Source: Alphaproteobacteria bacterium
GTDB lineage: Bacteria > Pseudomonadota > Alphaproteobacteria > UBA9219
Assembly: GCA_028866275.1 (NCBI GenBank)
Contig: JAGWIK010000003.1
Coordinates: forward strand, 1-64,000
Direction of reading: 5' to 3'
DNA: 64,000 nt
Both the position numbers and the translations under genes were made by a program. This document shows, one piece after another, positions 52,513-60,869 of the stretch; the first letter of the stretch is position 1; the number at the start of each line of letters is the position of its first letter. The notes beneath the pieces are model-generated. The model was not told the DNA's origin and did not search any database. It saw only the letters and a program-made list of their open reading frames with translations.

Positions 52513-52808
52513 GAAACACCTCGCTGGCTGGTTTGCCGCTTTTGACAAAGCGGGATAATCTCACCCCTCCAATCAGCAATAGCTGTGCCAACGGTCATCA
52601 TATTGATACATATGTATTTTTTATAAATTGCTCCGCATGGCACCGCGGCAATTCCTGCCTCGCGCAAGGATGCAGCTAGGAATCTTTTGCACCCGCACAC
52701 GGCAAGACGGGATAAAACCGTCCCTAATTCCGCCCTATTTGTCGGGCTTGATGTTTTGGATCGAAGCGTTTAGCACTTAGAACCTCTCCGAAACCAAAAG
52801 GATTCCTC
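52513..52808. other. Divergent gap between flgE and the prolyl isomerase gene
   Basis: This 296-base gap contains no gene that I can support. It holds the - strand sigma-54 site for flgE (52575-52590) and, for the + strand prolyl isomerase gene at 52809, only weak promoter-like boxes. Confidence 0.6.
52575..52590 (-). promoter_or_regulatory. Sigma-54 (RpoN) promoter of the flgE operon
   Basis: On the - strand the sequence TGGCACAGCTATTGCT matches the -24/-12 consensus TGGCAC-N5-TTGCW without a mismatch. It lies about 63 bases before the flgE ATG. This indicates RpoN control of the hook operon. Confidence 0.9.
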
Positions 52809-53678
52809 ATGTCCAAAAAAATTCTCGTCGCCACCGCCGCCTTGATCGGCAGCCTGACCGTTTGCGCCGCGGCGCACGCGGCGACCGCCCCCGCAGCCAG
52901 CCCGACGGCAGCCGATCCTGTCGTCGCCATCGTCAACGGCCAGGACATTCACCGTTCCGATGTCATGCGCGAATTGCAAATGGCGGGCCCGCAGCTGCAA
53001 CAACTGCCGCCGCAGCTGATTTATCCGCAAATCCTGCAAAAACTTATCGCCACCGAAGTCGTGTCGCAAAAGGCCTATGCCGCCGGCATGCAAAATGATC
53101 CGGACGTCAAAAAACGTTTAAAGGGCCTGGAAGACCAGGTTGTCGCCGAAGCCTATATCCACAAGGAAGTCGAACCCAAGATCACCGACGCCAAGATCAA
53201 GGCGCGGTATGACGAGCTGGCCGCCAAGTTCAAGCCGCAGGACGAAGTGCGCGCGCGTCACATTCTGGTCAAGACCAAGGCCGAAGCCGACGAAATCATC
53301 AAGGAGCTGAAAGCCGGCGCTGATTTCGCCAAACTGGCCGAAGAAAAATCGAAAGACACCGGGTCGGCCAAACAGGGCGGCGATCTGGGCTATTTCGTGC
53401 ATGACGCGATGGTCAAGCCCTTTGCCGATGCTGCTTTTGCCATGAAAGTCGGCGAAATCAGCGACACGCCGGTCAAGACTGAATTCGGTTATCACATCAT
53501 CAAGATCGAAGATCGCCGCAAATCGTCGCCGCCGCCGCTGGCCGAAGTCAAGGATCAGATCTCCGACCAATTGGGTCAGGAACTGGCCAATGACGAAGTT
53601 AAGTCGTTGGAAGCCAGCGCCAAGATCCAGAAATTCGATATCAATGGCCAACCGGTCAAGGATAGCGCGGACAAATAA
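52809..53678 (+). CDS. Peptidylprolyl isomerase, parvulin type
   Basis: A 289-residue secreted PPIase of the PrsA/SurA type. Signal peptide 1-23 (CAAAHAAT), an N-terminal chaperone segment with [20 protein letters not shown], and a parvulin domain (about 140-245) with [38 protein letters not shown] and [12 protein letters not shown]. It helps fold outer-membrane or periplasmic proteins. It is a monocistronic unit with its own terminator. Confidence 0.92.
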   Translation: MSKKILVATAALIGSLTVCAAAHAATAPAASPTAADPVVAIVNGQDIHRSDVMRELQMAGPQLQQLPPQLIYPQILQKLIATEVVSQKAYAAGMQNDPDVKKRLKGLEDQVVAEAYIHKEVEPKITDAKIKARYDELAAKFKPQDEVRARHILVKTKAEADEIIKELKAGADFAKLAEEKSKDTGSAKQGGDLGYFVHDAMVKPFADAAFAMKVGEISDTPVKTEFGYHIIKIEDRRKSSPPPLAEVKDQISDQLGQELANDEVKSLEASAKIQKFDINGQPVKDSADK

Positions 53679-53700
53679 AAAAATCCGCGTCGATCGACGA

Positions 53701-53731
53701 AAAGCCCGGAATGAAAATTCCGGGCTTTTTT
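53701..53731 (+). terminator. Rho-independent terminator after the prolyl isomerase gene
   Basis: AAAGCCCGGAAT (53701-53712) and ATTCCGGGCTTT (53717-53728) form a 12-base-pair stem followed by a T-run. It also lies next to the end of recX from the other strand and may act in both directions. Confidence 0.9.
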
Positions 53732-54284
53732 ATTCATCCTCAAAATCATAGTCCAGCACCGCCCGCACAATGTCGGCCGAAAAACCCGCGCGCGCCAAGG
53801 CGGCGAAATCCTTGCGCCGCGCCTCGACATCAACAGGTTTTTTGCGAAACGGCCCCCATTTACGCCGCCGCGCCAGCGTCAACGCCGCCTGCCGTTCGAT
53901 CTCGCGCGGATCGGCATCGTCGTCATGTCCCGCCAGCGCAGCCTTGATCGTGTCGCGGGCCACGCCTTTGGTCATCAATTTCTGTTCGATCACGCGGCGC
54001 GACCGGCCCTGACGGCGCAAACTATGCACACGCATTTCGGCAAAGGCGGTATCGTTCAAAATACCTGTGCGTTTATGCAACGCAATAATTGTTTCGATAG
54101 CGGAACGCAATTCCTGCTGCCGGCCTTCATCGGCGGCGAAGTCCGGATGTTGCATCGCAGCCCTGCGTATGCGGTTCGTCAACACGCGGCGCAACGACGC
54201 CTCCGACGCGGCATAGCGTTCCAGATAATGCAGCGCGACATTGGACAGGTTTTGCGGCGTCGGGATTTTGCGCGGCTTCGGCAT
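53730..54284 (-). CDS. recX: Regulatory protein RecX
   Basis: About 184 residues of the three-helix-repeat RecX family, which binds and restrains RecA filaments. Segments VALHYLERYAASEASLRRVL, NDTAFAEMRVHSLRRQGRSR, VIEQKLMTKGVARDTIKAAL and AALARAGFSADIVRAVLDY are typical. The start at 54284 (MPKPRKIP) was chosen; a longer in-frame start lies at 54386. recA is not in the window. The 3' end touches the prolyl isomerase terminator. Confidence 0.9.
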   Translation of the reverse strand: MPKPRKIPTPQNLSNVALHYLERYAASEASLRRVLTNRIRRAAMQHPDFAADEGRQQELRSAIETIIALHKRTGILNDTAFAEMRVHSLRRQGRSRRVIEQKLMTKGVARDTIKAALAGHDDDADPREIERQAALTLARRRKWGPFRKKPVDVEARRKDFAALARAGFSADIVRAVLDYDFEDE

Positions 54285-54372
54285 AAATGTGACATCTTTG
54301 TGGAAAGCGCACGACGTTAGTACATTTTTAAGCCGCATGACGCAATAAACGAATCGACGCAGGGGCTTTACC

Positions 54373-54684
54373 ATGACCGCCAACAAGAACCGTTATTTCA
54401 TCGAATTGCAGCTCGACGGCGCGCATGAAATTCCGCGCAACCGCGAAGCCGAAATCCGCCGCGCGCAGGCCGCGCATTTCATCGACCAGATCGCGACATG
54501 GCTGCATGAATCGTCGATGAAGGATAAAGTTTCGGCGATGGCCGTCACCGCGCTGGGCCAGGTGCAAATTACCTGCGAACAGGATGTCATCAACCGCCTG
54601 CGCCACGACGATAACATGAACATCGCCACCATACGCCAAAGCGGGTCTTTGGCGGACAATCTGTCGCGCATCGGCGTGCGGTAG
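54373..54684 (+). CDS. Small hypothetical protein (103 residues)
   Basis: I do not recognise this family. It is 103 residues, soluble, with a helical central part (REAEIRRAQAAHFIDQIATW) and a C-terminal segment VTALGQVQITCEQDVINRLR. It lacks a signal peptide or membrane segment. It lies between recX and the GTP-binding protein gene, transcribed alone. It could be a conserved alphaproteobacterial protein. Confidence 0.7.
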   Translation: MTANKNRYFIELQLDGAHEIPRNREAEIRRAQAAHFIDQIATWLHESSMKDKVSAMAVTALGQVQITCEQDVINRLRHDDNMNIATIRQSGSLADNLSRIGVR

Positions 54685-54696
54685 GACAACACGCGG

Positions 54697-55338
54697 TCAC
54701 GCCGGCAGCGCAAAACCGGCCAGCAATGCCCGCAATTCCTCGAATCCCTGATGTTTTTCCGCGCTGATTCGCAGAATGTCGCTGCGCGCCGCGGGATGCT
54801 GCGCCGCCAGTTCGGCGGCAGCGCGGGCATGGATATCGGCATCGCCCTTGCGCGCCTGGTCGATTTTGGTCAGCACGATCTGATAAATGACCCCGGCGCG
54901 GTCGAGAAAGCGCATCATATCCACATCGTTATCCTTGGCCCCATGCCGCCCGTCGAACAGCAAACAGATACATTTCAGTTGCGGACGGTTCATCAGATAG
55001 GATTCGACCAGATCCATCCAGCGCGCCTTTTCTTCAAGCGGCGTTTTGGCGTAACCATAGCCCGGCAAATCGGCCAGCATCAGCCGTTGCCCCAGATTAA
55101 AAAACACAATCTGTTGCGTGCGTCCCGGCGTATTCGACGCCCGCGCCAGGTTTTTACGTCCCACCAGCGCGTTAATCAGCGAGGATTTGCCAACATTGGA
55201 ACGGCCGATAAAGGCGATTTCGGGCATTTTACCGGGCGGAAATTGCGCCGCCGCCGCCGCCGCCAGCACGAAATCGCAGGGTTGCGCGAACAGCTTGCGG
55301 CCTTTTTCCACCGCGTCTTTTTCTGGAATCTCAGTCAC
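54697..55338 (-). CDS. engB: Ribosome biogenesis GTP-binding protein
   Basis: About 213 residues of the EngB/YsxC/YihA GTPase. G1 is GRSNVGKSSLINALVG, the switch region ASNTPGRTQQIVFFNL, G3 DLPGYGYAKTPLEEKARW and G4 TKIDQARKGD are present. It assists late 50S subunit assembly. GTG at 55338 was chosen because GGAG lies 8 bases upstream and the N-terminus (TEIPEKDAVEKGRKLF) fits the family; ATG 55359 and 55389 are alternatives. The start overlaps the stop of the upstream flippase-like gene by 8 bases. Confidence 0.9.
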   Translation of the reverse strand: MTEIPEKDAVEKGRKLFAQPCDFVLAAAAAAQFPPGKMPEIAFIGRSNVGKSSLINALVGRKNLARASNTPGRTQQIVFFNLGQRLMLADLPGYGYAKTPLEEKARWMDLVESYLMNRPQLKCICLLFDGRHGAKDNDVDMMRFLDRAGVIYQIVLTKIDQARKGDADIHARAAAELAAQHPAARSDILRISAEKHQGFEELRALLAGFALPA

Positions 55339-56296
55339 GCAGCAATCTCCGCCCTTCATGCATCTGCCAGACGATAAGGCCGGGCACATAGCAAATCAAA
55401 TCGCTGCACCGCCGGATGACAGCCAGCGCGGCGGCGATATCGTGCGGCAGGCCCAGCATGCCGCCAAAAATAAGAAAACCGGCTTCCTGAACGCCCAGGG
55501 CGCCGGGCACGACAAAGGCCGCACTGGCCGCGCCCAAAATCAACGCTTCGATCATCACCGCTTCGATAAAAGGCAAAGGATGTCCCAGAAGATACAAAGC
55601 CACCGCGATTTCGGTCGACCCGAACGCCCACGACAGGAACAGCAAAATAACCGACGCGACAACACGACGATGCCGCCGGTAAAGCGCGGTGACGGTGTGG
55701 TCGAGCACCGCGCCGTCACCCGCCAGCGGTGCCCATTTATCGCGAAACAGCAGATGGAACAATTTGGCGAGCAAACGAAAGAAACCGACACGCTGCACCG
55801 CGATCATTGCCGCGATGGCCGGCAACGATAACGCGGCGCCCCAGAACAACTGCGCCACGAGATTGCTGTCATTGACGCGCAACGCAAACAGAACGATGCC
55901 CAGCACAACAAAGGCGAAAGTAGCGACGACCGACAGGGTCAATTCAACCACTGTCAGGGCAATCGCCATATTGCGGCGCATACCGTGCGCCACCATCACC
56001 CGCACCACGGCAATTTCCCCGCCGATGCGGGCCACGGGCATCAAGTTATTGACGGCGGCGCGCAGCCACATGAAATAGAGAAACCGCCCCCATGACGGGC
56101 TGTGTTTGCCCGCCACCAGAACGCGCCATCCCCCCGACGAAATGACCAGCGGCACGGCATGCAGGGCGGCAATGGCCAGAATACCCCAGCCGACATGCGC
56201 CAAAGCCAGCGCAACCTGCGCCCAGCCGCTCCACACAATAACGCCGGTGGCGGCAAACAGGCCCAAAATTCCCAGCAAGGCGGCGGTGCGGAACAT
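55331..56296 (-). CDS. UPF0104/lysylphosphatidylglycerol synthase TM family, flippase-like protein
   Basis: A 321-residue integral membrane protein with about eight transmembrane segments: VIVWSGWAQVALALAHVGW, LMPVARIGGEIAVVRVMVAH, FAFVVLGIVLFAL and ASAAFVVPGALGVQEAGFLI. The GGE and GxxxExG motifs are typical of the UPF0104/LPG synthase-TM group, which includes HpnL, involved in hopanoid transport. It may move lipids across the membrane. It is followed by engB with a short overlap. Confidence 0.85.
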   Translation of the reverse strand: MFRTAALLGILGLFAATGVIVWSGWAQVALALAHVGWGILAIAALHAVPLVISSGGWRVLVAGKHSPSWGRFLYFMWLRAAVNNLMPVARIGGEIAVVRVMVAHGMRRNMAIALTVVELTLSVVATFAFVVLGIVLFALRVNDSNLVAQLFWGAALSLPAIAAMIAVQRVGFFRLLAKLFHLLFRDKWAPLAGDGAVLDHTVTALYRRHRRVVASVILLFLSWAFGSTEIAVALYLLGHPLPFIEAVMIEALILGAASAAFVVPGALGVQEAGFLIFGGMLGLPHDIAAALAVIRRCSDLICYVPGLIVWQMHEGRRLLRD

Positions 56297-56381
56297 TAAA
56301 TGGCGGAGACAAAAACAGGGATCATGTGCAGGTTCTAAAGATTTACCGGCAACGCTTCAATCTATTAATTCGCCAAAGAAA

Positions 56382-56406
56382 AAGGGCGGTGATTGCTCAC
56401 CGCCCT
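56382..56406 (-). terminator. Intrinsic terminator downstream of the porin gene
   Basis: On the - strand the stem AAGGGCGGTGA / TCACCGCCCTT has a short loop and is followed by a T-rich stretch (TTTTCTTTGG). It lies 28 bases after the porin stop codon. The intervening bases do not encode anything. Confidence 0.9.
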
Positions 56407-56433
56407 TAATCCTTGAACCTGTATCGACAGGGA

Positions 56434-57657
56434 TTAGAATGTCAGCTTCTGCGAAACCAACAGGACATAACCCTTGTTTTCAACCGACGCGTCCGACTTC
56501 TGGTCGAAATAGACGCCGTCGAGGTTGGAGGTCAGGCCGGGCGCCCAGGTGTACGAACCGCCCGCACCATAGGAATTGAATTCCTTGATGTAGTTGGCCG
56601 ACGAACCGGTGCCACCCGCAGCCGACGAAGCCAGCAGGTTGCTGTAGCCTTCGCCGCCGAGGTAGGACACGCCCACCGAAGCCTTGCTGAAGTCATAGGT
56701 CAGGCCGGCGCTGTAGGTATGCTGGTCCTTGTTCTGGCCGGCAACCGTGTCATAACGGCCCATGTCGGTATAACCGCCGCCCAGCGTGAAGCCTTCGGCC
56801 GCAGCCTGCGCACCCAGACCCCAAGAGGTAAAGCTGGAAACCGGCGCGCCAGTCGGAGCGTTCACCATCCAGCCGCCATCCGATCCGATGGCGTTGCTGC
56901 TGCCGGTAATGACATTACCGCTGGCCTTGACCGCGACGGGGGCAAATTTGCCTTCATACGCGACAACGCCCTTCACGACATCATGATAGGGGGACAAATC
57001 GTTGCCAGTTGCAAGCAAACTGCCGGCTCCCGCGCTGTTGGTGTTGTTATTAACAGCGCTGCTGCCATAGTTATAGAATTGCGGCACATAGCTGAAGCCC
57101 AACTGAACCTTGTTGTTTTCGTTGCCGACCTTCGGCGTGAAATAGGTCACGTTGGTGCTGTGGTCGGTGCCGTCGATGCCCGCGACGAAATTCTTGGCAA
57201 AAGTCGTCGTATTGAGGAAGTCGATATAACGGCCGAATACCTGGCCTTCGCCCGCGGTCGGGGTGCCGACAGCGATATCGGTCGCGCCGTGCGAGTCGCC
57301 CAGCTGAAGCTTACCGAAAGCGCCCGACATATAGATATAGCCCGCGCTCAGATAGGGGCTGCTTTGATTCAAATAGCCGAACAAGTTCGAAATATCGGGC
57401 GCATTCGACAGGCTGACAACGCCGCCATAGTTGACGCCGCTGTTCGATTTGCCGCTGATGTCGAAGTTCAGACCATAGAGCGATTCAAAATCGCGGTTGG
57501 TTGATTTGCCGGCCACGCCGTGATCCTGCGCGGCATAGTTGGCAGCGAGGAAGTCGACGTCGCCGCCGAGATTGACCGTGAGCGGCGAGGCAGCCTGAGC
57601 GGCGCCCGCGAACGCAATGCCGGCCAAAGCCGTCGTCGCCAAAAGAATTTTACGCAT
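56434..57657 (-). CDS. Gram-negative porin
   Basis: About 407 residues with a signal peptide (MRKILLATTALAGIAFAGAAQA) and a beta-barrel in the Porin_4 style. The start SPLTVNLGGDVDFLAANYAAQD, the inner loop with YGLNFDISGKSNSGVNYGGVVS, and the C-terminal YVLLVSQKLTF ending in Phe (the sorting signal for outer-membrane proteins) are clear. AAGGGGGAAA precedes the ATG. It forms a general diffusion channel. It is monocistronic with a long 5' region. Confidence 0.92.
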   Translation of the reverse strand: MRKILLATTALAGIAFAGAAQAASPLTVNLGGDVDFLAANYAAQDHGVAGKSTNRDFESLYGLNFDISGKSNSGVNYGGVVSLSNAPDISNLFGYLNQSSPYLSAGYIYMSGAFGKLQLGDSHGATDIAVGTPTAGEGQVFGRYIDFLNTTTFAKNFVAGIDGTDHSTNVTYFTPKVGNENNKVQLGFSYVPQFYNYGSSAVNNNTNSAGAGSLLATGNDLSPYHDVVKGVVAYEGKFAPVAVKASGNVITGSSNAIGSDGGWMVNAPTGAPVSSFTSWGLGAQAAAEGFTLGGGYTDMGRYDTVAGQNKDQHTYSAGLTYDFSKASVGVSYLGGEGYSNLLASSAAGGTGSSANYIKEFNSYGAGGSYTWAPGLTSNLDGVYFDQKSDASVENKGYVLLVSQKLTF

Positions 57658-58055
57658 GTTTCCCCCTTTGGGTTGTTTTTGATGCAGATACTGATTTGAA
57701 GTCTTGCAGAAGGAGCGATCGCCCCACGGATGGGAATTTGATACCGCGGCCCTGCACAGACAAGCGCGAAATGCCCGAAACGCCGAAAGGAACGGCCGAT
57801 GTTGCATTCCGGCAACAAACATCACCCTGTTTTGCATCGCAACATATTGAATAAAAACAATAATAACTTTATATCCCGCAAGGGGTTATCAGAATCGACC
57901 CCAAATTCCGCCACATGACCGGGCTTTTCCTGACCGGTTCGGCCCGCCCGAAGGCGATAACCGGATATATGAACCATATTTCTTGCAATCGATTGCGCCC
58001 GCGCCTTAAATATGGGCGATTTCAAGAATCACCTCGTTCACCCCCGTGGAACATC
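57658..58055. other. Divergent intergenic region between porin and DUF3576 gene
   Basis: A 398-base gap with no gene that I can support. On the + strand TTGCAA (57983-57988) and TTAAAT (58006-58011), 17 bases apart, form a sigma-70-like promoter for the DUF3576 gene. A small hairpin GTTGC/GCAAC lies at 57801-57816 in the porin leader. Confidence 0.6.
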
Positions 58056-58583
58056 ATGAAAAAGCGCGCTTTATCCCTTATGGCGGCCCTTGCCCTTGCG
58101 ACGGCCTTGTCGGCCTGCGACAGCGTTGAAACCGACCCGACCTATAAAGACAAAGCGCATGACGATATGTATAAAAACGGCAGCCTTGCCAGCGACAAGG
58201 GCGGATGGGATCTTTTCGGCGGCAGTGATTCCAAGAAAACCGCGCAAAATACCGGCATCGGTGTCAACGCATTCCTGTGGCGCGCGTCTTTGGATACGAT
58301 TTCCTTCATGCCGATCGCATCGGCCGATCCGTTCGGCGGCGTCATTCTGACCGATTGGTATAGTTCGCCGGACAGCCCCAACGAACGCACCAAAATCGAC
58401 ATCCTGATCCGCAGCCGCGATCTGACCGCCGACGGCGTCAAGGTGTCGGTGTTCCGTCAGACCAAGGATGCCAGCGGCGCATGGCAGGACGCGTCGGTGT
58501 CGCCGACCATGGCCGGATCGCTGGAAAACGCCATCCTGACCCGCGCGCAGCAGATCCGCATGGCGCAGAAAACGTTTAATTAG
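58056..58583 (+). CDS. DUF3576 lipoprotein
   Basis: A 175-residue lipoprotein: the signal peptide MKKRALSLMAALALATALSAC ends with a lipobox (LSAC, Cys21), and the mature part contains GIGVNAFLWRASLDTISFMP, ASADPFGGVILTDWYSS and ERTKIDILIRSRDLTADG, the DUF3576 family of alphaproteobacteria, function unknown. It is probably anchored in the outer membrane. In many alphaproteobacteria this gene lies directly upstream of leuS; here two - strand genes come between. Confidence 0.88.
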   Translation: MKKRALSLMAALALATALSACDSVETDPTYKDKAHDDMYKNGSLASDKGGWDLFGGSDSKKTAQNTGIGVNAFLWRASLDTISFMPIASADPFGGVILTDWYSSPDSPNERTKIDILIRSRDLTADGVKVSVFRQTKDASGAWQDASVSPTMAGSLENAILTRAQQIRMAQKTFN

Positions 58584-58617
58584 TTAGCTGCGATTGTTTT
58601 TTATATCGAGCCGACGG

Positions 58618-58815
58618 TTAAAGCCGGGCGTCTATGCCGGCTATTCTTAGCAATCTGTTTCCCAACGACCTGTCCTGAAGTTTTCTGGGGATTGTCAGCG
58701 CGTGCGGGATTTGGCGGTGTGTGAAAATATCGTGCTTGCCACGGCGATGAAGCATCCATCCGGATTGCTCCAAAAATTCAATAAGTCTGATTCTGAAATG
58801 ATCGTCTCTGGACAC
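58618..58815 (-). CDS. HicA-like toxin family protein, orphan
   Basis: About 65 residues with the HicA-like dsRNA-binding fold: RIRLIEFLEQSGWMLHRRGKHDIFTH, then ALTIPRKLQDRSLGNRLLRIAG. The GKH position corresponds to the GSH of HicA, whose His is catalytic in mRNA interferases. No HicB antitoxin gene is adjacent on either side. GTG at 58815 starts before the domain; a TTG at 58845 is an alternative. The palindrome TACGATCGTA at 58852-58861 lies just upstream and could be an operator. The DNA is AT-richer than the neighbours. Confidence 0.6.
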   Translation of the reverse strand: MSRDDHFRIRLIEFLEQSGWMLHRRGKHDIFTHRQIPHALTIPRKLQDRSLGNRLLRIAGIDARL

Positions 58816-58881
58816 CTGCAAACCAAAATTTGAATTGCAACCCAATGTAAGTACGATCGTATGTTCGAATCGCGCGCTGAA

Positions 58882-60786
58882 TCAAGCGGAAACTATAGTT
58901 AAGAGGGCGGCCCTGACCTTCTCCACCACGATTGCCCAATCGCCGGGCGCGGGCTGGCCGAAAACGCGCGCGGACGGGTACCACGGATTGTCGGGCCGGT
59001 TCTGTAACCATCTCCAACACGCATCGAACCGCGACATCACCCATACCGGCTTGCCCAAACCGCCCGCCAGATGCACCACGGAGGTATCGACCGATATGAC
59101 CAGATCCAGATTTTCGATAATCGCCGCCGTATCGGCGAAATCGCGCACATCGCCCATTATATCGGCGATGCGGGAACGGAGGCCGCACACATCAATCTGC
59201 GCCACCGCCGCCGCGCCCATTTGCAGGCTGTAAAAATCGACGCCCGCCACGTCGAACAAAGGCCGCAGCATTTCCAAAGCCATGCTGCGCCGCCGGTCGG
59301 TCAGATGGGCGTTGATCTGGTTTTCGCGCGGATTGCCCGCCCATACCAACCCGACACGCAGATTGCCGGTACGGGCCGGAAACCGCGCCGCCCATTGCGC
59401 CCGCGCGTCATCCGGCGTGCGCAAATACGGCCCTTGCGCAGGCACGGTTTCCAGCCGCGTGCCAAAGATATAGGGCAGGCTCATCATCGGCGCGTGGACG
59501 TCAAAATCACCGTCGACCGCATCGGCGGGCAGCGCATCGATGAAACCGCACGCGGCGAACAACCGCCGCAAAGGCGGCGGACAGACGACAATCACCGTGG
59601 CGCCGCGCGCCTTGCACAATTGCGCATAGCGGATGAATTGCAGGCTGTCGCCGAAACCCTGCTCGCTCCATATCAACAGACGTTTGCCCGTAATGTCTTC
59701 GCCGTTCCAGCGGCGATGCGGCATGAAATTGTCGCCGCGCATATGGGTAACGCCAAGCCCGCATTCATACAGTTCGAACCCTTCGGCGTATCGCCCCAGC
59801 GCCAGAAGAGACAAAGTCTGGTTCCATTTGGCGTCGACCGACGCGGGTTTCAGGCGCAGAGCTTCGGCAAAGCAGGATACGGCTTCTTCATGGCGCGTCA
59901 GGTCTTGCAACAGCGTGCCCAGATTAATGCGCGCGTCGGCGCTGTTCGGCCGCAACGCCAAAGCGCGGCGGCAATAATCAATGGCTTCTTCATAACGGTT
60001 CAGATCACGCAGGCTGGTCGACAAATTGATCGCGGCTTCGACATAATCGGGTTTTAACGCCAGCGCGCGCTGGTAGTAATCGACCGCTTCCGCCGCGCGG
60101 CCCTGCTGGCGCAGCACATTGGCGACATTGTTCATGGCCACCACATTATGCGGGTCGGCCTGTAACGCCTTGTCGAACCAGCTGCGCGCGACATCAAGCC
60201 ATTGCCCGGACTCCGCGCTGCGCCCCATCTGGCTGAGCGCCATGCCCAGATTGATCATCGCCTCCAGATAATCAGGCTTCAGCCGCAATGCCTGTTCATA
60301 GGCTTCGGCAGCGTCGCCCGCGCGCCCCGCAGCAAACAGCGCGTTGCCGTGGTTATAATGCAAGGCGGCATCGCCGGGATAGGCCGCCACGGCGCGGGCG
60401 AACAAAACGGCCGCCCGCAGCGGGTCGCCATTTTCCTGATACAGCGTGGCAAGGTTGGTCAGGGCCGACAGATAATCCGGCCTTAGCGCCAAGGCGCGTT
60501 CATATTGGGCAACGGCCTCGTCGCGGCGCGCCGATTTATACAGGGCGATGCCGTAATTGGTCAGGGTTTCGGGATCGGCGGGGCGCAGCCGCGCGGCTTT
60601 TTCAAGACATGCCACCGCGGATGCCCATTGCCTTGTTTGCAGGTAAAGCCCGCCCAGAAGGCGCAGCGCGTCGGCATCGGCCGCGGCGACGCGCAGCACC
60701 TTGCGATAGGTTTTTTCGGCATCGTCAAGCTTGCCGGCCTGATGATGGGCGATGGCGGCTTGCAATAATTTGGCGGCGTGGGACAT
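58882..60786 (-). CDS. TPR-containing glycosyltransferase-like protein (long form)
   Basis: A 634-residue protein with about eight TPR repeats (1-300; AIAHHQAGKLDDAEKTYRKVL, GLYLQTRQWASAVACLEKAA, GIALYKSARRDEAVAQYERA and others), followed by a GT-B-like domain with LLIWSEQGFGDSLQFIRYAQ and DLVISVDTSVVHLAGGLGKPVW. It is a longer relative of the protein at 45564-46820. Such proteins may add sugars to proteins or surface glycans. It interrupts the usual DUF3576-leuS linkage and is on the opposite strand. Confidence 0.88.
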   Translation of the reverse strand: MSHAAKLLQAAIAHHQAGKLDDAEKTYRKVLRVAAADADALRLLGGLYLQTRQWASAVACLEKAARLRPADPETLTNYGIALYKSARRDEAVAQYERALALRPDYLSALTNLATLYQENGDPLRAAVLFARAVAAYPGDAALHYNHGNALFAAGRAGDAAEAYEQALRLKPDYLEAMINLGMALSQMGRSAESGQWLDVARSWFDKALQADPHNVVAMNNVANVLRQQGRAAEAVDYYQRALALKPDYVEAAINLSTSLRDLNRYEEAIDYCRRALALRPNSADARINLGTLLQDLTRHEEAVSCFAEALRLKPASVDAKWNQTLSLLALGRYAEGFELYECGLGVTHMRGDNFMPHRRWNGEDITGKRLLIWSEQGFGDSLQFIRYAQLCKARGATVIVVCPPPLRRLFAACGFIDALPADAVDGDFDVHAPMMSLPYIFGTRLETVPAQGPYLRTPDDARAQWAARFPARTGNLRVGLVWAGNPRENQINAHLTDRRRSMALEMLRPLFDVAGVDFYSLQMGAAAVAQIDVCGLRSRIADIMGDVRDFADTAAIIENLDLVISVDTSVVHLAGGLGKPVWVMSRFDACWRWLQNRPDNPWYPSARVFGQPAPGDWAIVVEKVRAALLTIVSA

Positions 60787-60869
60787 GGGATCAAGAAGAA
60801 AATTGAAGACTTGGCCGGAATTGTAGCATAATTTGGCTCCCTGTAATCCTTAACAAACCGACGCACACC

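Noticed and set aside
59071-60057. A 328-codon open frame antisense to the TPR-glycosyltransferase
   Set aside because: Low-complexity translation with no domain; the TPR-glycosyltransferase on the other strand is clear.
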